This document shows positions 1-11,391 of a DNA stretch of 64,000 nucleotides, in pieces. The notes beneath the pieces were generated by a model. That model saw only the letters and a program-made list of their open reading frames with translations, ran no database searches and was not told where the DNA came from. The first letter of the stretch is position 1; each line of letters opens with the position of its first letter. The translations under genes and the position numbers were made by a program. Source of the stretch: Gyrodactylus bullatarudis (taxonomy: Eukaryota; Platyhelminthes; Monogenea; Gyrodactylidea; Gyrodactylidae); NCBI GenBank assembly GCA_012064415.1, contig SSNU01000226.1:1-64000 (forward strand). The letters run 5' to 3'.

Positions 1-1299
1 TAATCGAAAAACTACTCTCAATTTTCCTAAAATTCTCATTTTTCAATTTTCTTCAATATCTCCCAAACTGAACCCAACTTTTAAATTCTGAGACCAGATT
101 TGGAATCAGCGTGAAATTTTGGATCAATAACAAATGGATCTTACCCTAATACTTTTTTTTGACACACAGTGTTATTTAGGCTAATCCTAAATTTTGCTCC
201 CCTCTTGTTTTCCAGTAATTTTTCTGAATGACAAAGAGACTAAGGGCTTTTTAACATCGATAATAAAAATACCAACACGATTCAAAGTGAACTTAGACAA
301 ATGAGAGGTGGCAACTTTTCTCTAATTTAACCATTATTTATAACTTTTTACACAAAATTTTAAGCTTTCCAATTGAATACTGATATATTCATTTCGAAAT
401 AAAAAAATAGCAAAACTTTTGCCAGATTGTATTTGATAATATACCGTTCATTTTATTTGGTGATTTGAAAAATCTTGGCTTATTTTCAGAAGTAAGCCAA
501 AAAATTTTCAAAAGTAAAAAATTAGCTTAGCAGATTTTGTTAACAAGATTTCTGGGATTCTCGAGACATTCAGATAATCTTTAAGCCGAATAACTGGCTT
601 GGTTACTAGTAACAAGTTTAACTGAATTGTTTTAAGTTTTGTATTTTCATAGCTAAATTTTTGATTTTATGAAAATTTTTAAATACTCTCGGCACTAAAA
701 GAGTTAATTTTCTTCTTTATATCAACTAGCTTTGGCTAAAAAGTGCAATTCTCCACGAGCTGGATAAAAATAAGTACATTCTAGAGTTAATATTGATAAA
801 ATGTGCTACATATAACAATTAGACTTAACAGCAACTTTCCAAAATACATTAACCTCGTATTTATTTATACAAGTTTTTATATTTTATTATCTCGTTTGTA
901 TTCTGTGAATAATTTTCACTGACCTAACAAAATATCTGTTATCTTTTAACAAATTTTTCAAACTTGTTATAGTAATGTATAATTCTGATACGTTAAAGTA
1001 CATTAGTTTTATGGAGAGTGTTGAAATTTTATAGTGTATTTGCTATACACTTACACTGCCGCCAAGTGAAAGTGTTTGAAAACTTGGCCACAAAAGATTT
1101 TAAAAACTTTGGTTTCCCTCTAAACTTTTCACATCTTTGGTTTGTGAATAAGCTTATTACGAATCTACAGTTCAGGAGTTATCGATCGAAAATTAGGTCA
1201 TTTTTCGATCCAAAAAAGGCTATCTTGGCGATTGCATATTTGAACTCAGATGGTATGATAACTCCATAAAAGTTATCTTACTTTTTATTTATGACCTTG
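1..1299. other. gene-free AT-rich stretch
   Basis: No coding region I can support. It holds one truncated copy of the exon-like dispersed repeat (about 197-330). Around 600-720 there is sequence resembling 31640-31860 (similar wording around 'gctaaatttt' followed by a '...agggttaa' type ending), so this looks like decayed dispersed repeats. A short open frame at 1018-1269 shows no recognisable domain. Confidence 0.5.
197..330 (+). repeat. exon-like dispersed repeat, copy 1 (truncated)
   Basis: This copy matches 24423-24606 and 27050-27232. It has the same 'CCCCTCTTGTTTT(C/G)CAG' splice-acceptor-like start, the same 'ACAAAGAGACTAAGGGC' body and the same 'ACCAACACGATTCAA' tail. It lacks the segment with 'AATCCCTTGCG' and the donor-like GTGAGT found in the other two copies. 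Confidence 0.7.
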
Positions 1300-2061
1300 G
1301 GAAATAGATTTTCAAAAAAAAGTTTTAAACAAAATGACATCAAGATCTTATGCCCTATCACTCAGAACTCAAACATAATCGAACAAGAACTTAATCACCT
1401 AGATTTATCACTCGCTCAAATTGGATTCTCCCTTAACCACCTCAAAACTAAAATTCTCTGTCTTTCAACTAAAATCCAACTGGCACCTAATCTTCTTCCC
1501 TTACTGGTATCTCGGATTAAGGACCTTGGACTCAATTATAATAATAAACTTGACACCTCTGTTCATGCAGCAACCATCCTTAAGACCCTTAGAATCAAAT
1601 CATATTTCCTACGTAAATTTGTACATGCGCCAGACCTAAGACTGCTGTTATTCAAACAATGCATTCTGCACCATCTCGACTATGGAGCTTTGTTGTTATG
1701 TAACCTACCTGCCGGGACAATCAAAAAAACTGAATGTCTCCAGTTTCAGTTCCTCCGATCTTGTTTTGGACCCTTTTCCTACAAAGAACTACTCAACAAA
1801 TCAAATCTCCACCCTATTTGGATGAGAAGGATTGCCTCTTCCGTAGCTCTTTACCACAAGATTCCCCCTCCTCCTGAACGCTGTTATAATCTACGCTCCT
1901 CAAGAGGTTTTACTGTGCTTTTGACTACCTTGCACCCTCTTAGACACAGATTCCAATTAAATTTTAACATTTTTAAAAACTTGAAGATCTCACAAATTGT
2001 AAATATTATCTCGAACTATGTACCAGATACTCATAACTATTTTACTAATTTTTTCAAATAA
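1300..2061 (+). pseudogene. non-LTR retrotransposon reverse transcriptase, 3' fragment
   Basis: An open frame of about 250 codons resembles the C-terminal half of a LINE-type (jockey/CR1-like) reverse transcriptase. The catalytic YADD box is degenerate (it reads KQNDIKIL). Next come the conserved 'LNHLKTK' box, a 'VSRIKDLGLNYNNKLD' strand, the 'LLFKQCILHHLDYGALL' thumb helix and a 'LQFQFLRSCFG' motif. The fingers domain and endonuclease are absent, so this is a 5'-truncated dead copy, as is common after target-primed reverse transcription. The stop codon lies in a short AT-rich tail with an AATAAA. A second, internally deleted copy of the same 3' end lies at 20382-20505. The family assignment is inference from motifs. 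Confidence 0.75.
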
Positions 2062-3654
2062 AAATCTTATTTTAATTGATTTTTTGGAAAAAATTAACTT
2101 TCTCTGAATTAGTATAGCACTGGTTTGACGAATGATAGAGCTTATTTTAGATTTTTGCGCAAACCATGGATATTTATAAATTTTCATCGAATAGGTAATG
2201 AGTTGCTAAAATGGAATATGATAGAGATAACAAAGTGGGACTTTGAGGGTTAAAGAAGATAAATTTCCTTAATGACATGATACAAGATAAATCAAATGGG
2301 ATCCGTTATCAAGAAAAAATTCTTTGTGGTAACTTATTTCTGTGATTAATTATTCATAATTTAGTTGTCCTGATATCTTTCATGAATAAATATATTATAT
2401 TCAGAGCCTCAAAAACGACCAAATTGCACAGGAAGTTGTATGGCTTTAAAAATGATAATAAAAGGTTCAAAGGTTGTGTTTACCCTGGGTTCCGAAGTTA
2501 TAACCTACTAAAATTAACTATTTTGTACCGTCATAAAAACCAAGTTCCTTACTGTGCTCGCAGGAATGCTATAAATTACAACTTTCATCTAAAAGCAAAA
2601 GCAATTGTCAGATTGAAAGAAAAATCAATTTGCAGTGAAACAACCCTCATTCCTCCCGAGCAGTCAATCAACCGATATTGACCACACAAATTTATGCATT
2701 GTAATAGTATTTATATCCTAACCGGGGTAGAGTCTGATGAGACCTGGCGAAATATAACGTTTATCACTATAATATACGTCTGTCTTCTCCTACCTTCCTC
2801 ATGAGTTCATAAACCGATAACAGTAATATTCTTGATGAAGTTCGACAATATTATCGTAAAAATGAAATTTTTCTGCTTTGATTCCATCAATCATGAAGAT
2901 CGATACTCTAATTTAAATACTGATTCTCCTAGAATATTTTTGAACAAACTCGATTTTGAATATTTCAATCCTGAGCAATCAGTTTGCATATTGATTGTAT
3001 TTCAAAGTAGGGGTACAATTAGTCTGCCTATTTCTGAGAACTAACAAATATTCCCTAATAGTATATAGGAGTCGTGTAAAAAAGCCAGTATTCTTACCTA
3101 AAGTACGTTCACATAAAATTCTGAAGAAAATAATCACGTGTCTATGATTTATGATATGAATTATCATCGTGATATATTTTTAAAGTTCATTTTCCAAACA
3201 CACTGAAATATTTTTGTTTTTTATACAAAAAATACGGATTAATTTTTTAACATGTTCAGCTACACAATGTTAGTGTCATGCATAGACTTCGAATGTTGGA
3301 AAAATTGTAATGGGCCGAGCTATATATCCATCTCTTCATGAACAAGGTCTTTACAATGAATTAATTTTCGGAATCTGCGTAATTATTTTGGTAAATTTAC
3401 AAAATTTCTAATTTTTCGTATGAAGAAATATTTGATCATGAGAAGTTGGTTTTTATGTCTGATTTGATTTGGACCATAAATTTTCCATGATAGATAAGGT
3501 GCTAGTTGAATGAGAAAAGATCAATTCGTGGCCAGCTTATCAGTAAGATGGAAGAAGTCGTTATTATCGTTTGGCTGCTTTTTTTCAGTTATTACTCAAG
3601 TAAATATTAAGATAAAATCTAGTAGCCCATAACTTATAGAGTTGAATAACTACA
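2062..3654. other. gene-free region with one ribozyme copy
   Basis: Apart from the hammerhead-like sequence at 2731-2768, nothing is recognised. A 99-codon open frame at 2382-2681 ends just upstream of the ribozyme. It shows no domain I know and may be chance or a decayed element frame. Confidence 0.4.
2731..2768 (+). ncRNA. hammerhead ribozyme, family B copy 1
   Basis: This is a type I hammerhead layout. Stem I 5' strand AGT (2731-2733) is followed by the invariant CTGATGA (2734-2740), then a short stem II (GACCTGGC), then GAAA. A stem III hairpin with arms ATA/TAT follows. The cleavage triplet is AUC, with H17 = C at 2765, and the stem I 3' strand is ACT (2766-2768). All invariant core bases are intact. 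The downstream sequence 'CTTGATGAAGTTCGAC' at about 2832 is shared with the remnant near 35275. Predicted self-cleavage is between 2765 and 2766. The structure is read by eye, and stem I is only 3 bp in this copy. Confidence 0.62.
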
Positions 3655-4278
3655 CCTTAATTTTTTCATCAAGAAATCGAATTAGATCAAGATTTTTAAA
3701 AATCTTGATCATGAGGCCCTCTTTCAGAAAACAGAGAAAAAAATTTAGAAAAAATCAATTAGAAAATACGGCAAATTTGAAATCTTGAAGTAGCGCAAAA
3801 TTAACATTTTTTTGAACTTTGAGTTGAAAATTTTTGTTGATTTCAATGTGAGAGAGTGATTAAAAGTTGATTTTTAGGATCACAATTAGTCGAAGAAATC
3901 AAATATGCTGAATCTGGTTTTGAGAATCGCCCCATAATTCTGTCAAAATTAAATTATGATTTTTTTACCATTTTCCCTACTTGAAGGTCGATGAAATTTG
4001 ATATTTCAAGATCCCTGAATTTATCAAAATTTTTATGATGATGATCGGTTTTTTTGTCTTATTGTGATCCTAAGAATAAACTTTTAATCACTCTCTCACA
4101 TTGAAATCAACAAAAATTTTCAACTCAAAGTTCAAAAATTTGGCGCTACTTCGAGATTTAAAAAAAAAAAAAAATTGATTTTTTCTAAATTTTTTTCTCT
4201 GTGTTCTGAAAGAGGGCCTCATGAGCTAGATTCCAAAAAATCTAGATCAAATTCGATTTCTTGATGAAAAAACTAAGG
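3655..4278. mobile_element. foldback element FB1 (long inverted repeats)
   Basis: The two halves are near-complementary. The left arm reads CCTTAATTTTTTCATCAAG... through 'GAGGCCCTCTTTCAG' and 'GTGAGAGAGTGATTAAAAG'. The right arm reads back 'CTTTTAATCACTCTCTCAC', 'CTGAAAGAGGGCCTCATGAG' and '...CTTGATGAAAAAACTAAGG'. Each arm is close to 300 bp around a short centre near 3960-4030. There is no coding capacity. Related full or half copies lie at 7625-7965, 15370-15530, 25930-26085, 33060-33350, 41215-41748 and 45168-45672, so this is a moderately abundant non-autonomous foldback/MITE family. Confidence 0.8.
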
Positions 4279-7006
4279 ATTTTGTAAAAATCATAAATTC
4301 CCATCTTCATATTCACTAGCTTTATTCATGTTACAATAAATGAGAAAGGATTTTGCCTATTGTCAATTTGTCGGAAGTATCCTCCGTCAAATGTCAAGTT
4401 TTGAACTGTTAATAGACGTAGAAAAATAAGACCCTAGTTGTCTTTTTTCCGTTGACAGGATTATTGATTTTTTTCTGTTCTAGGTTAGGTTTCAAAATAC
4501 TCTTTGAAAATTTTCAACTTTTTGTATTCCTTAACTGTTAAATAAAAACAAATTCTTCTTCATTGTATATCATTGTAAATTTTATAAATTAAGAAATTTT
4601 CACGATATAAATGTCTTTTTTCTCTTAAAGAAATTTTTTAATACTTATTGAGATTGTGACAGAATGTTCATCAGATCGAAATAAGAAGATTCTGAAAATT
4701 TGAAATTTTTTTTTTCGAATTTTCGGTCTTAATTCTGCTCAAAATTATAGCTCGCATCACAACTGAAAAAGATAATCGCAAAGAAAATAAACAGAAAATG
4801 TAAAAGTCCAAGTGGATAACCATTAAAGGACAGATAGATAAAGAGGAAACCTTGGTATTGACCAGTGTAACTCCATGCCTTTTTACCCTGCCATTGTTAT
4901 TTTATAAAATACGAATTGAACCAATCAGAGGATTCTTCCAAAGAATTCAAAAAAGAGAAATCATACCAGGGTATATGAAACCTGTAATCGCCTGTTTAGT
5001 GGTGAGAAAAATATGAGTCGAGAAAAGAATAAAGAAGAAATAATTATACACCCTGTAATTAATTTTCAGTTGAGCCAACAAGATCTTAATGAGGCTTGAA
5101 AACTTTTTCATTCAATATTATAATAAATATTGAAGTGGTTTAGATATAAAAGATTTCTTTTCTTGATTGACAAGAATAGTTTTGCAGAAGTCAGAAACCC
5201 AGAATAATTATTAAAAGAACCCCCACATCAATCAAACACGAGACAGAAGAATATGTAAACTACTAGCTTCCATTTGAGATCAAAATCACGTAAAATGACT
5301 GAAATCAAAATCTTTCTTATAAGAATTTTTAAACAGTATTTATTTATTTGAGGATATTTTCCATTTATTAAGTTCTCATATTAAATTTTCTTGTTTATTT
5401 TATGCAATGTAGATATTAGGTTGTACTTTATCATATCTAAAAAAATGCGGCTTATTATATTTTTTTTCATTACAGTAAACGAGGATCAATATTCAGATTA
5501 CCGTTTAATCTAAAACAGATCCCTCAGGAGTAATCTATCAAACTGGTATTGACTTCTGGATTTATTCAGATATTTTTGTTTGGCTACCTAATTAGACCTA
5601 TCAAATCTTATTATATTTGATCTTTGCCTTTTCATAATTATCAATTGTCAAAATCAATTATTGTTTCAGATTTTATATTGGATTATGCTATGCTATTGTA
5701 TAATTTTGAATAAAGCTCATTGAAAATCTGATGTTTTTTTGAAGTTTCGATTTCAGACAAATGTTACAGTCGGAACCGAAACTCGATGGCCACCCCAGTC
5801 CGAAGAAATTAGAGCGTAATATATCGCGAAATATATACAAATTTTACAAGGAATTCATTGGTGCATTAAGATTTCCGTTTAACTCACGTTTTTAAGGGTA
5901 AAATTTACAAGTACGAAAAATTGAGTTTTTGGAGGTTTATTGCGAGGTTCAGAGAGGTTTTAGAGAATTCAAAAGCATCTGAGTATATAAAAGAGAAGGT
6001 CCTTTTTCATAAGAACATTAAAGTTTCCCTTAAAAAGCACTCTAAAAAAACCTGTTATATGTAGGTCTACTTGTAAGCGACCGATCAAAATCAGGGTTTT
6101 GGATCACAAATTAAAGGGGTGTGAATCAATTATGCGTTCACTCGAGCTTCAAATGGGCTAGTTTGAAAGGTAAAAAAGTGCTGATTTCATAGATAGTCAG
6201 GGCATGAAAATCAGTTCATAAGATCACAAGTGATTGGATCTTGAAATCGAGATCATATTTTTATTGAAAATCTGTATTTTTAGGTTTCTTATAAGGGTGA
6301 TATATGTCAATTAAATTATACCAAAAATTCATTTTTTTATCAAAAGAATATTCTTGAACCTTTTATCTGATGCTAAACCAGCCGTAGGGATACTGATGAA
6401 TAAAATTTGCAACCCAAAATTTATCAGATTAAAATAATTTATTATGGCCTTATGCAAGGACCCAAAAAATACAGACGTTTAATACATATAGATTTTTGGT
6501 CAGTCTTTCGGAAAATATAATGAGATCTATCCATCATGCTCGTAGAAGCTCAGAATAATTTTTCATCAATTGGAATAGCAAATTATTTGTAATGATAGTA
6601 TGGGTTTATTTAAATAATTTATTGATTTCTCAACAAAGTTTGTTATTTTATGGTATCAATATGAATCATTAAAAAAGGCAAAAATCTATCTAACTCATAA
6701 AATTATAATATTCATAAGTTTTTAACTAAGAATAATCTTATCGAATGAACTGAATTGATTAAAATTATAAATTTAATAGTTAATAACATTATTATGTAGT
6801 TTAATTATGGTATTAATTAACAAGTTTAATAAATATCTATAGTCCTCAACTGTAATTTAGCAATATCTAAGTCTAGAATCTAGAGTCACTCAAAATTAAA
6901 TTGATGAAAAATTAAATACAATCACAAATCTTCAAGGAAAAGTATTTTAGCGATGGAAACAAGTTTTTAAAAAAATAAAATCATCTTTATTGAAAAAATA
7001 TGAAAA
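4279..7006. other. gene-free AT-rich stretch
   Basis: No gene supported on either strand. A 'GAACCAATCAGAGGA' segment near 4915 matches the CCAAT-box segment found upstream of the ribozymes near 30742. It may be a promoter relic of that family without its ribozyme. Confidence 0.4.
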
Positions 7007-7300
7007 TTAATAATTTATAGAGCCACCATTATTATCGATGACTTTCTGTAATCTGCGGGGCATGCTTGTTATCACATTATTGATGACGTTGATGTAAGGT
7101 TTCTTGATAACCTTCTTTCTCATATATTCATTTTTCTTAGCCATTCGACAAAATGCTGAATAACTAATATCAGGGAAATACTGGGAATTAATTTCCTTGA
7201 ATGTCATGTTGTTCCTTATGAGCCGGAGTGCTCTTCTTTCTTGAGTAGCAGAAATAGAACATTTTCTTCCTCCGATATGAGGTTCTCTGGGCTGGGTAGT
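7007..7300 (-). pseudogene. Tc1-like transposase with large internal deletion
   Basis: One continuous minus-strand frame joins the N-terminal DNA-binding part of a Tc1-type transposase ('RKCSISATQERRALRLI' ... 'DISYSAFCRMAKK' ... 'MRKKVIKKP') directly to the extreme C-terminus ('VITSMPRRLQKVIDNNGG' ... stop). The whole DDE catalytic core is missing, yet the frame is kept across the junction. The SMPRRLQ..I...GG ending is a hallmark of Tc1 family proteins. The product could still bind terminal repeats but could not cut. This may be a deletion derivative that was mobilised in trans. Confidence 0.8.
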
Positions 7301-7624
7301 GTCTAAGAATTTATAATATAATAATCGCTTACTCTTAAAATTGTACAGAATTAGAAGAAGAAGTTATGCTAAGACTACTCACAAAAAAGTAATTTAACTC
7401 AATATTATTTGAAAGTATCGGATGGTAGAAAATTCAAAAATGAATATAGATCAGCTAAACTTTCCAGGATCAAGTATATTTGACGATAATTCAGCCATTC
7501 TAAGACGGAAGTTTTTAAGAATTTTTTGTATATCTTCCTAAAATTTGCTATTTCCAAACTATACAAAATTACTGAAAATTGGAATGCTATGCTGTGAAAT
7601 TAACATTAAAAAATGGGTTCTAGC

Positions 7625-7965
7625 TAACTGAAGTTGATTGATGTGATGTTGGGAATCAATAATTCTTACAAAAATCACAATTTTTTTTATCAAGAATTCG
7701 AATTTATCCAAAAATTTTCGAAATCCTAATCATGTTGTTTACTTTTATCATTTGAAGAAATAATCATTAATTAATTTGGTCATAATTTCGATTTGTCGCC
7801 AAATTCCTATATTTTCGAACTTTGATCTGAAAATTTTTATTGGTTTGAAAGGGGATGGTGGGGAAAATAAATTTTTCAGGATCAAAATTTAACCAGAAAG
7901 CTGAATATCATCGTCGATTTTCCGAAAATTCCACCAAGTCTGCTTCAAGTTTGTTAAATATTCTG
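7625..7965. repeat. foldback family FB, single arm
   Basis: Carries the same ordered blocks as the complete foldback copies: 'GTTGGGAATCAATAATTCTT', then 'GAAATCCTAATCATGTTG', then 'CGAACTTTGATCTGAAAATT', then 'TTTTTCAGGATCAAAATTTA'. No convincing second arm follows, so it is a half element. Confidence 0.55.
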
Positions 7966-9130
7966 AATGCATAATTATAAATTTAGAACTGGATTTTTCT
8001 TAATGAGGCTCTGCAATAATATTTTTTTTAAGTAATAAACAATAAAACGCTTCAGGAAACATAGCAAGCTCAATGATCCAACTTATTTTGACATACTAGA
8101 ATTACTATGGAAACGAGAAAAGATTGAGTCCATCAATCTTTTATTTTTTAAAAGATTTCTTACTTATTGGTGATGGAACAAAGAAGTGACTTTATTGAAT
8201 GAAATGATAAAAAAGTGTCGGACTACTGTACATTAAGTATTAGATTTGAAGGATTTAACAAGGCTCTTCCTAACAATCCTATGGCGTAAACTATTTAATT
8301 GAATTTTTATAATAAAATTTATTAAAACTTAGGTCAATATTAGGATTCTCAGCCATGGTCATCCAAACGTTTCGACGGTGATTGTCTTCACACGCCTTCT
8401 TCAGTGGTACGACAAGTTAATCAAAAACAAAATACTATTCATATACTTTCATGAATTCATCCCTATCAGTTTTGTCCAATCAGATGAGAGAAAAGAATAA
8501 TACAAGAGGCTGACCTATGAGTATAAATTTTGAATCATGCGAGGCTTATTTTAATGTATAAATAAAAGTCCCAGTTTTTCCAATAATTAACCCTCGAAAA
8601 CTATTTGAGTATTTTGAAAGGAATTGACTTTGATGTAAGACCATATATTTATTATTTTAAAGTATGAGTGATTACTTTTGAGTAATAAACTATTTCAGAG
8701 GGGGGGAACTGATCTTAACTTTAGCCATCTGATCAATCAGAAGTCATATCTTGATATAAAAAAGTAAGCCAATTTCAAGGTCTGAAACCATACAAAATTT
8801 CCAATCTGAGTGATGAAAGAATTTTCTCTGGGTCTTTAATAAGGGTTAAGAATAAAAATAATATGGGTCAGATTTTAAAATGTTCCTTAAACTTGCATGT
8901 ATATAGATGTATCTAAAGTCAGTCTTTGGTCTGAAGAGAACCCCTCTTTCTGAGATATCATTTAATTGTCTCGCAATGAAAAATAACCAAGAAAATCGTT
9001 TTTTTAGCACCAGCATTAGAGAAAGACAAAATAATTTTTCTCCGAACACTTTTCTATTTTATGCCTCAAAGATTTTATAAGTCAAAGATCATGAAATGGG
9101 ACAAGAAACTTATGAGGGAGTTTTTAGCTT
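7966..9130. other. gene-free stretch
   Basis: No gene seen. Near 8365-8435 there is 'CATCCAAACGTTTCGACGG' followed by 'CTTCTTCAGTGG', which resembles the 'AAACGTTTCG' wording at 45730. A short poly(G) tract (GGGGGGG) occurs at about 8701. Confidence 0.35.
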
Positions 9131-9493
9131 TCAAAGAACAATATGCCAATGTTGACTTGGATGACGAAATAAAGAGGCAACTACAACACTTGTAATTGTT
9201 GCTGGGGCAGAGACATCGGGTTGATTGCATTGAGACGTAGTTTCAACTACTTGCTCGTTTGATTCACTAATTGGTTTTGCATCAACTTTTTGGCTCTCTG
9301 CAACTTGGGTTGAAGAACAAAGAGGTGGGTCATTGAGGATTTTAGAAACCTTCGCAAGCTTCTTCATCATTTTGAATCGCTCCTTTCCTTCATAGCCTAA
9401 CTTTGTAGCTAGCACTTTTTGTTTGCACAGGACAGGTTCGAGTTTTTTTATAAAGTGGGCTTCCGCCTTGCTCAGCTCTTTTTCCCTGATCAT
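9131..9493 (-). CDS. unrecognised mobile-element ORF, copy 1
   Basis: A 120-codon frame, rich in Lys/Glu at the N-terminus ('KAEAHFIKKLEPVLCKQK', 'LGYEGKERFKMMKKLAKV') and Ser/Thr/Pro-rich after that. Its second half ('PLCSSTQ' ... 'NEQVVETTSQ' ... 'SAPATIT') is clearly related to the minus-strand frame at 30804-31150 ('PICSSTQ' ... 'NEQVVESTPP' ... 'SAPVTST'). Two diverged copies in one window argue for a repeated, formerly coding element rather than a host gene. No domain is recognised. It lies directly beside duplicated sequence and a Helitron-type helicase remnant, which may or may not be related. Confidence 0.4.
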   Translation of the reverse strand: MIREKELSKAEAHFIKKLEPVLCKQKVLATKLGYEGKERFKMMKKLAKVSKILNDPPLCSSTQVAESQKVDAKPISESNEQVVETTSQCNQPDVSAPATITSVVVASLFRHPSQHWHIVL

Positions 9494-9528
9494 TTACCAT
9501 AAAAAATAGGTTCTTTGCTACCTTAACT

Positions 9529-10587
9529 AGGCTCTGACTCAACTTATCTTCAAATTTATTTTACTGGGAATGATGATCTTCAAGCAGATAAGACATGCAA
9601 TACTATTATAGGCTCCACTATTTACAGACTCTACTTTATACTAATCACAAAATATTATTTATAGTAGAATTCCGTACGGCTCTAGAACTTATGTCCGTGC
9701 TCCAGCTCAAACCTTCGATGGTTTATTGACCGAACTGTGTTACAAAAATTAGGTCTAAATTTTAAAATTTCTATATTAACTATACTTCCTACACTTAATT
9801 CCAGAGCCTTCATCCATCAGAAAATAACTTCCTCAATTAACAAAGGTATCAAAGGTGAGTATTAATAAATTCTTCGATAGTGCTAGAAATTTCATCAAGT
9901 ACATTAATAATACACTTATTTTAAAATGGATATTTATATGAATCCCGATTAAACTTCATCATGCCTAAAAAAGGCTTAGTTATCTAAAGAATGAATTGTG
10001 AACAAGGCTTAAAACTCTAATCCCTTTTCCTTCATTTTTCTTATAAAACTTCAATTTGTAGTCATAGCTGGATTCATTTCTATACCTTTTACAGACGAAA
10101 ATGAGAGATTTCTTCATTCAAAAAGAATATTCATGAAAAATACTCCGTTATTATACCATCAATTAAAAATCAAGCCTAGAAATTTCATCAGGTAATATGT
10201 TTTGCTTCATTCATATAAATATCCATTTTAAAATAAGACTCCCGATTATAACTCTAATCCCTTTTCCTTAATTTTTCTTATAACTTCAATTTGTAGTCTT
10301 AGCTGGATAATAGTTTCATTTCTATATAAGAATATACACTAAAAATACTCCATATTATATCATCAATTAAATTTTATTTCTTTAATACTATTCCTATAAT
10401 TCAATTTCGAAATTAACTCCACTTTTAGATTTTCAAGTGAGTATAAATCTTTCATAAATGCCTCCCTAAAAAACTCAATTGGGTAGAAATACTCTCAATT
10501 AGGCTCTGACCCATCTTATCTTCAAATTTATTTTACTGAAAATGATGGTCTTCAAGTAGATCCGAGATGCAATACTATTATAGGCAT
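9529..10587. repeat. duplicated segments flanking the helicase remnant
   Basis: Two direct repeat pairs are visible. 9529-9615 matches 10501-10587 (both 'AGGCTCTGAC' ... 'TTCAAATTTATTTTACTG' ... 'TGCAATACTATTATAGGC'). 10014-10085 matches 10251-10325 ('CTCTAATCCCTTTTCCTT' ... 'TTCAATTTGTAGTC'). In addition, 'ATTTTAAAATGGATATTTAT' near 9920 recurs inverted near 10215. The locus has been rearranged by nested duplication or insertion. Confidence 0.65.
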
Positions 10588-10621
10588 AAATCTTTCCATT
10601 CTTGCAAGTTTTAGTCAGCCG

Positions 10622-10935
10622 TCTACTATTTATAAATCCATCGACACAGTTATTGATATAGATCAGGCAGTAAATTTCCCTACAGAGTTTTTGAATAATC
10701 TTGAAATATCAGGTTTACCTCCTCACATTTTAGAACTCAAGCCTGGTATGCCTGTGATACTTTTAAGAAACATCGAACAACCCAAGTTATGCAATGGAAC
10801 TAGATTAGCTATTTAGCAACTTTATCCCAATGTATTATCACTGGTAATTTATCAGCTATTATTATATCTGGTTCATACAGTGAAGAAACTGTTTTCATAC
10901 CGAAAATGCCTTTGGTTCCTAATGGTTCGTAGATT
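10622..10935 (+). pseudogene. PIF1-type helicase fragment (Helitron-like)
   Basis: Translation gives 'NFPTEFLNNLEISGLPPH', 'LELKPGMPVILLRNIEQP' and 'KLCNGTRLAI' before a stop at 10814-10816. After one frame change it gives 'CIITGNLSAIIISG' and 'EETVFIPKMPLVPNG'. These are the conserved late motifs of PIF1-like helicases as carried by Helitron rolling-circle transposons. In this family the usual continuation is the FPI/AMTINKAQGQ motif VI, which is not seen here. The copy is a short, frameshifted relic. A solitary host PIF1 pseudogene is the alternative, but the decay and repeat context favour a Helitron. Confidence 0.75.
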
Positions 10936-11070
10936 TTAAAAGCTTACAATTTCCAATACGTAGAGAAAAATACGTTGTTGTCGAAAAAATTCTTCTCAAT
11001 ACAGATAGTCTCTTTTGATACTTGGTTCTTATTATCTTATTTCTCTCCTAGATCTCACAAATAACTCAAA

Positions 11071-11391
11071 ATGATATTGAAAGAAGCTTTATTATCAACC
11101 CCAACGAGTGGTGCTGTGAGTTTATCTGCGTTCAGATATTCACGACATATAAAAAATGTTCTGAATAACTCAAGAAGCGTTGACAAAAAGCTTGAACTTC
11201 TCAACAATATGACTAACGATGCAGACCTCAAAAAGATGTTATTCATAAGCTTCCTCGATGAAGATATCGCACGGATCCTATCCAGGGACTTTAAGGGTTC
11301 TAATCTTTCTGAACTAGCACAAAAGGCAAAGCACCTTTTCAATAATTCTAATAAAAAAAGATTTAAAAAGAAAAATTACTATTACTTATAA
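11071..11391 (+). pseudogene. gag-like retroelement fragment (tentative)
   Basis: A frame of 106 codons contains 'MLFISFLDEDIARILSRD' followed by 'LSELAQKAKHLFNN' and a basic tail. That is similar in layout to the capsid-type helices of Ty3-like gag proteins ('..FL..LP..IR.IL....L..LA..AD.IM'). No zinc knuckle, protease or LTR is seen. Assignment to a gag remnant is inference. The coding-like frame itself looks better than chance. Confidence 0.35.

Noticed and set aside
11055..11342. Minus-strand frame opposite the gag-like fragment
   Set aside because: Shadow of the plus-strand frame at 11071-11391, which has the better motif content.
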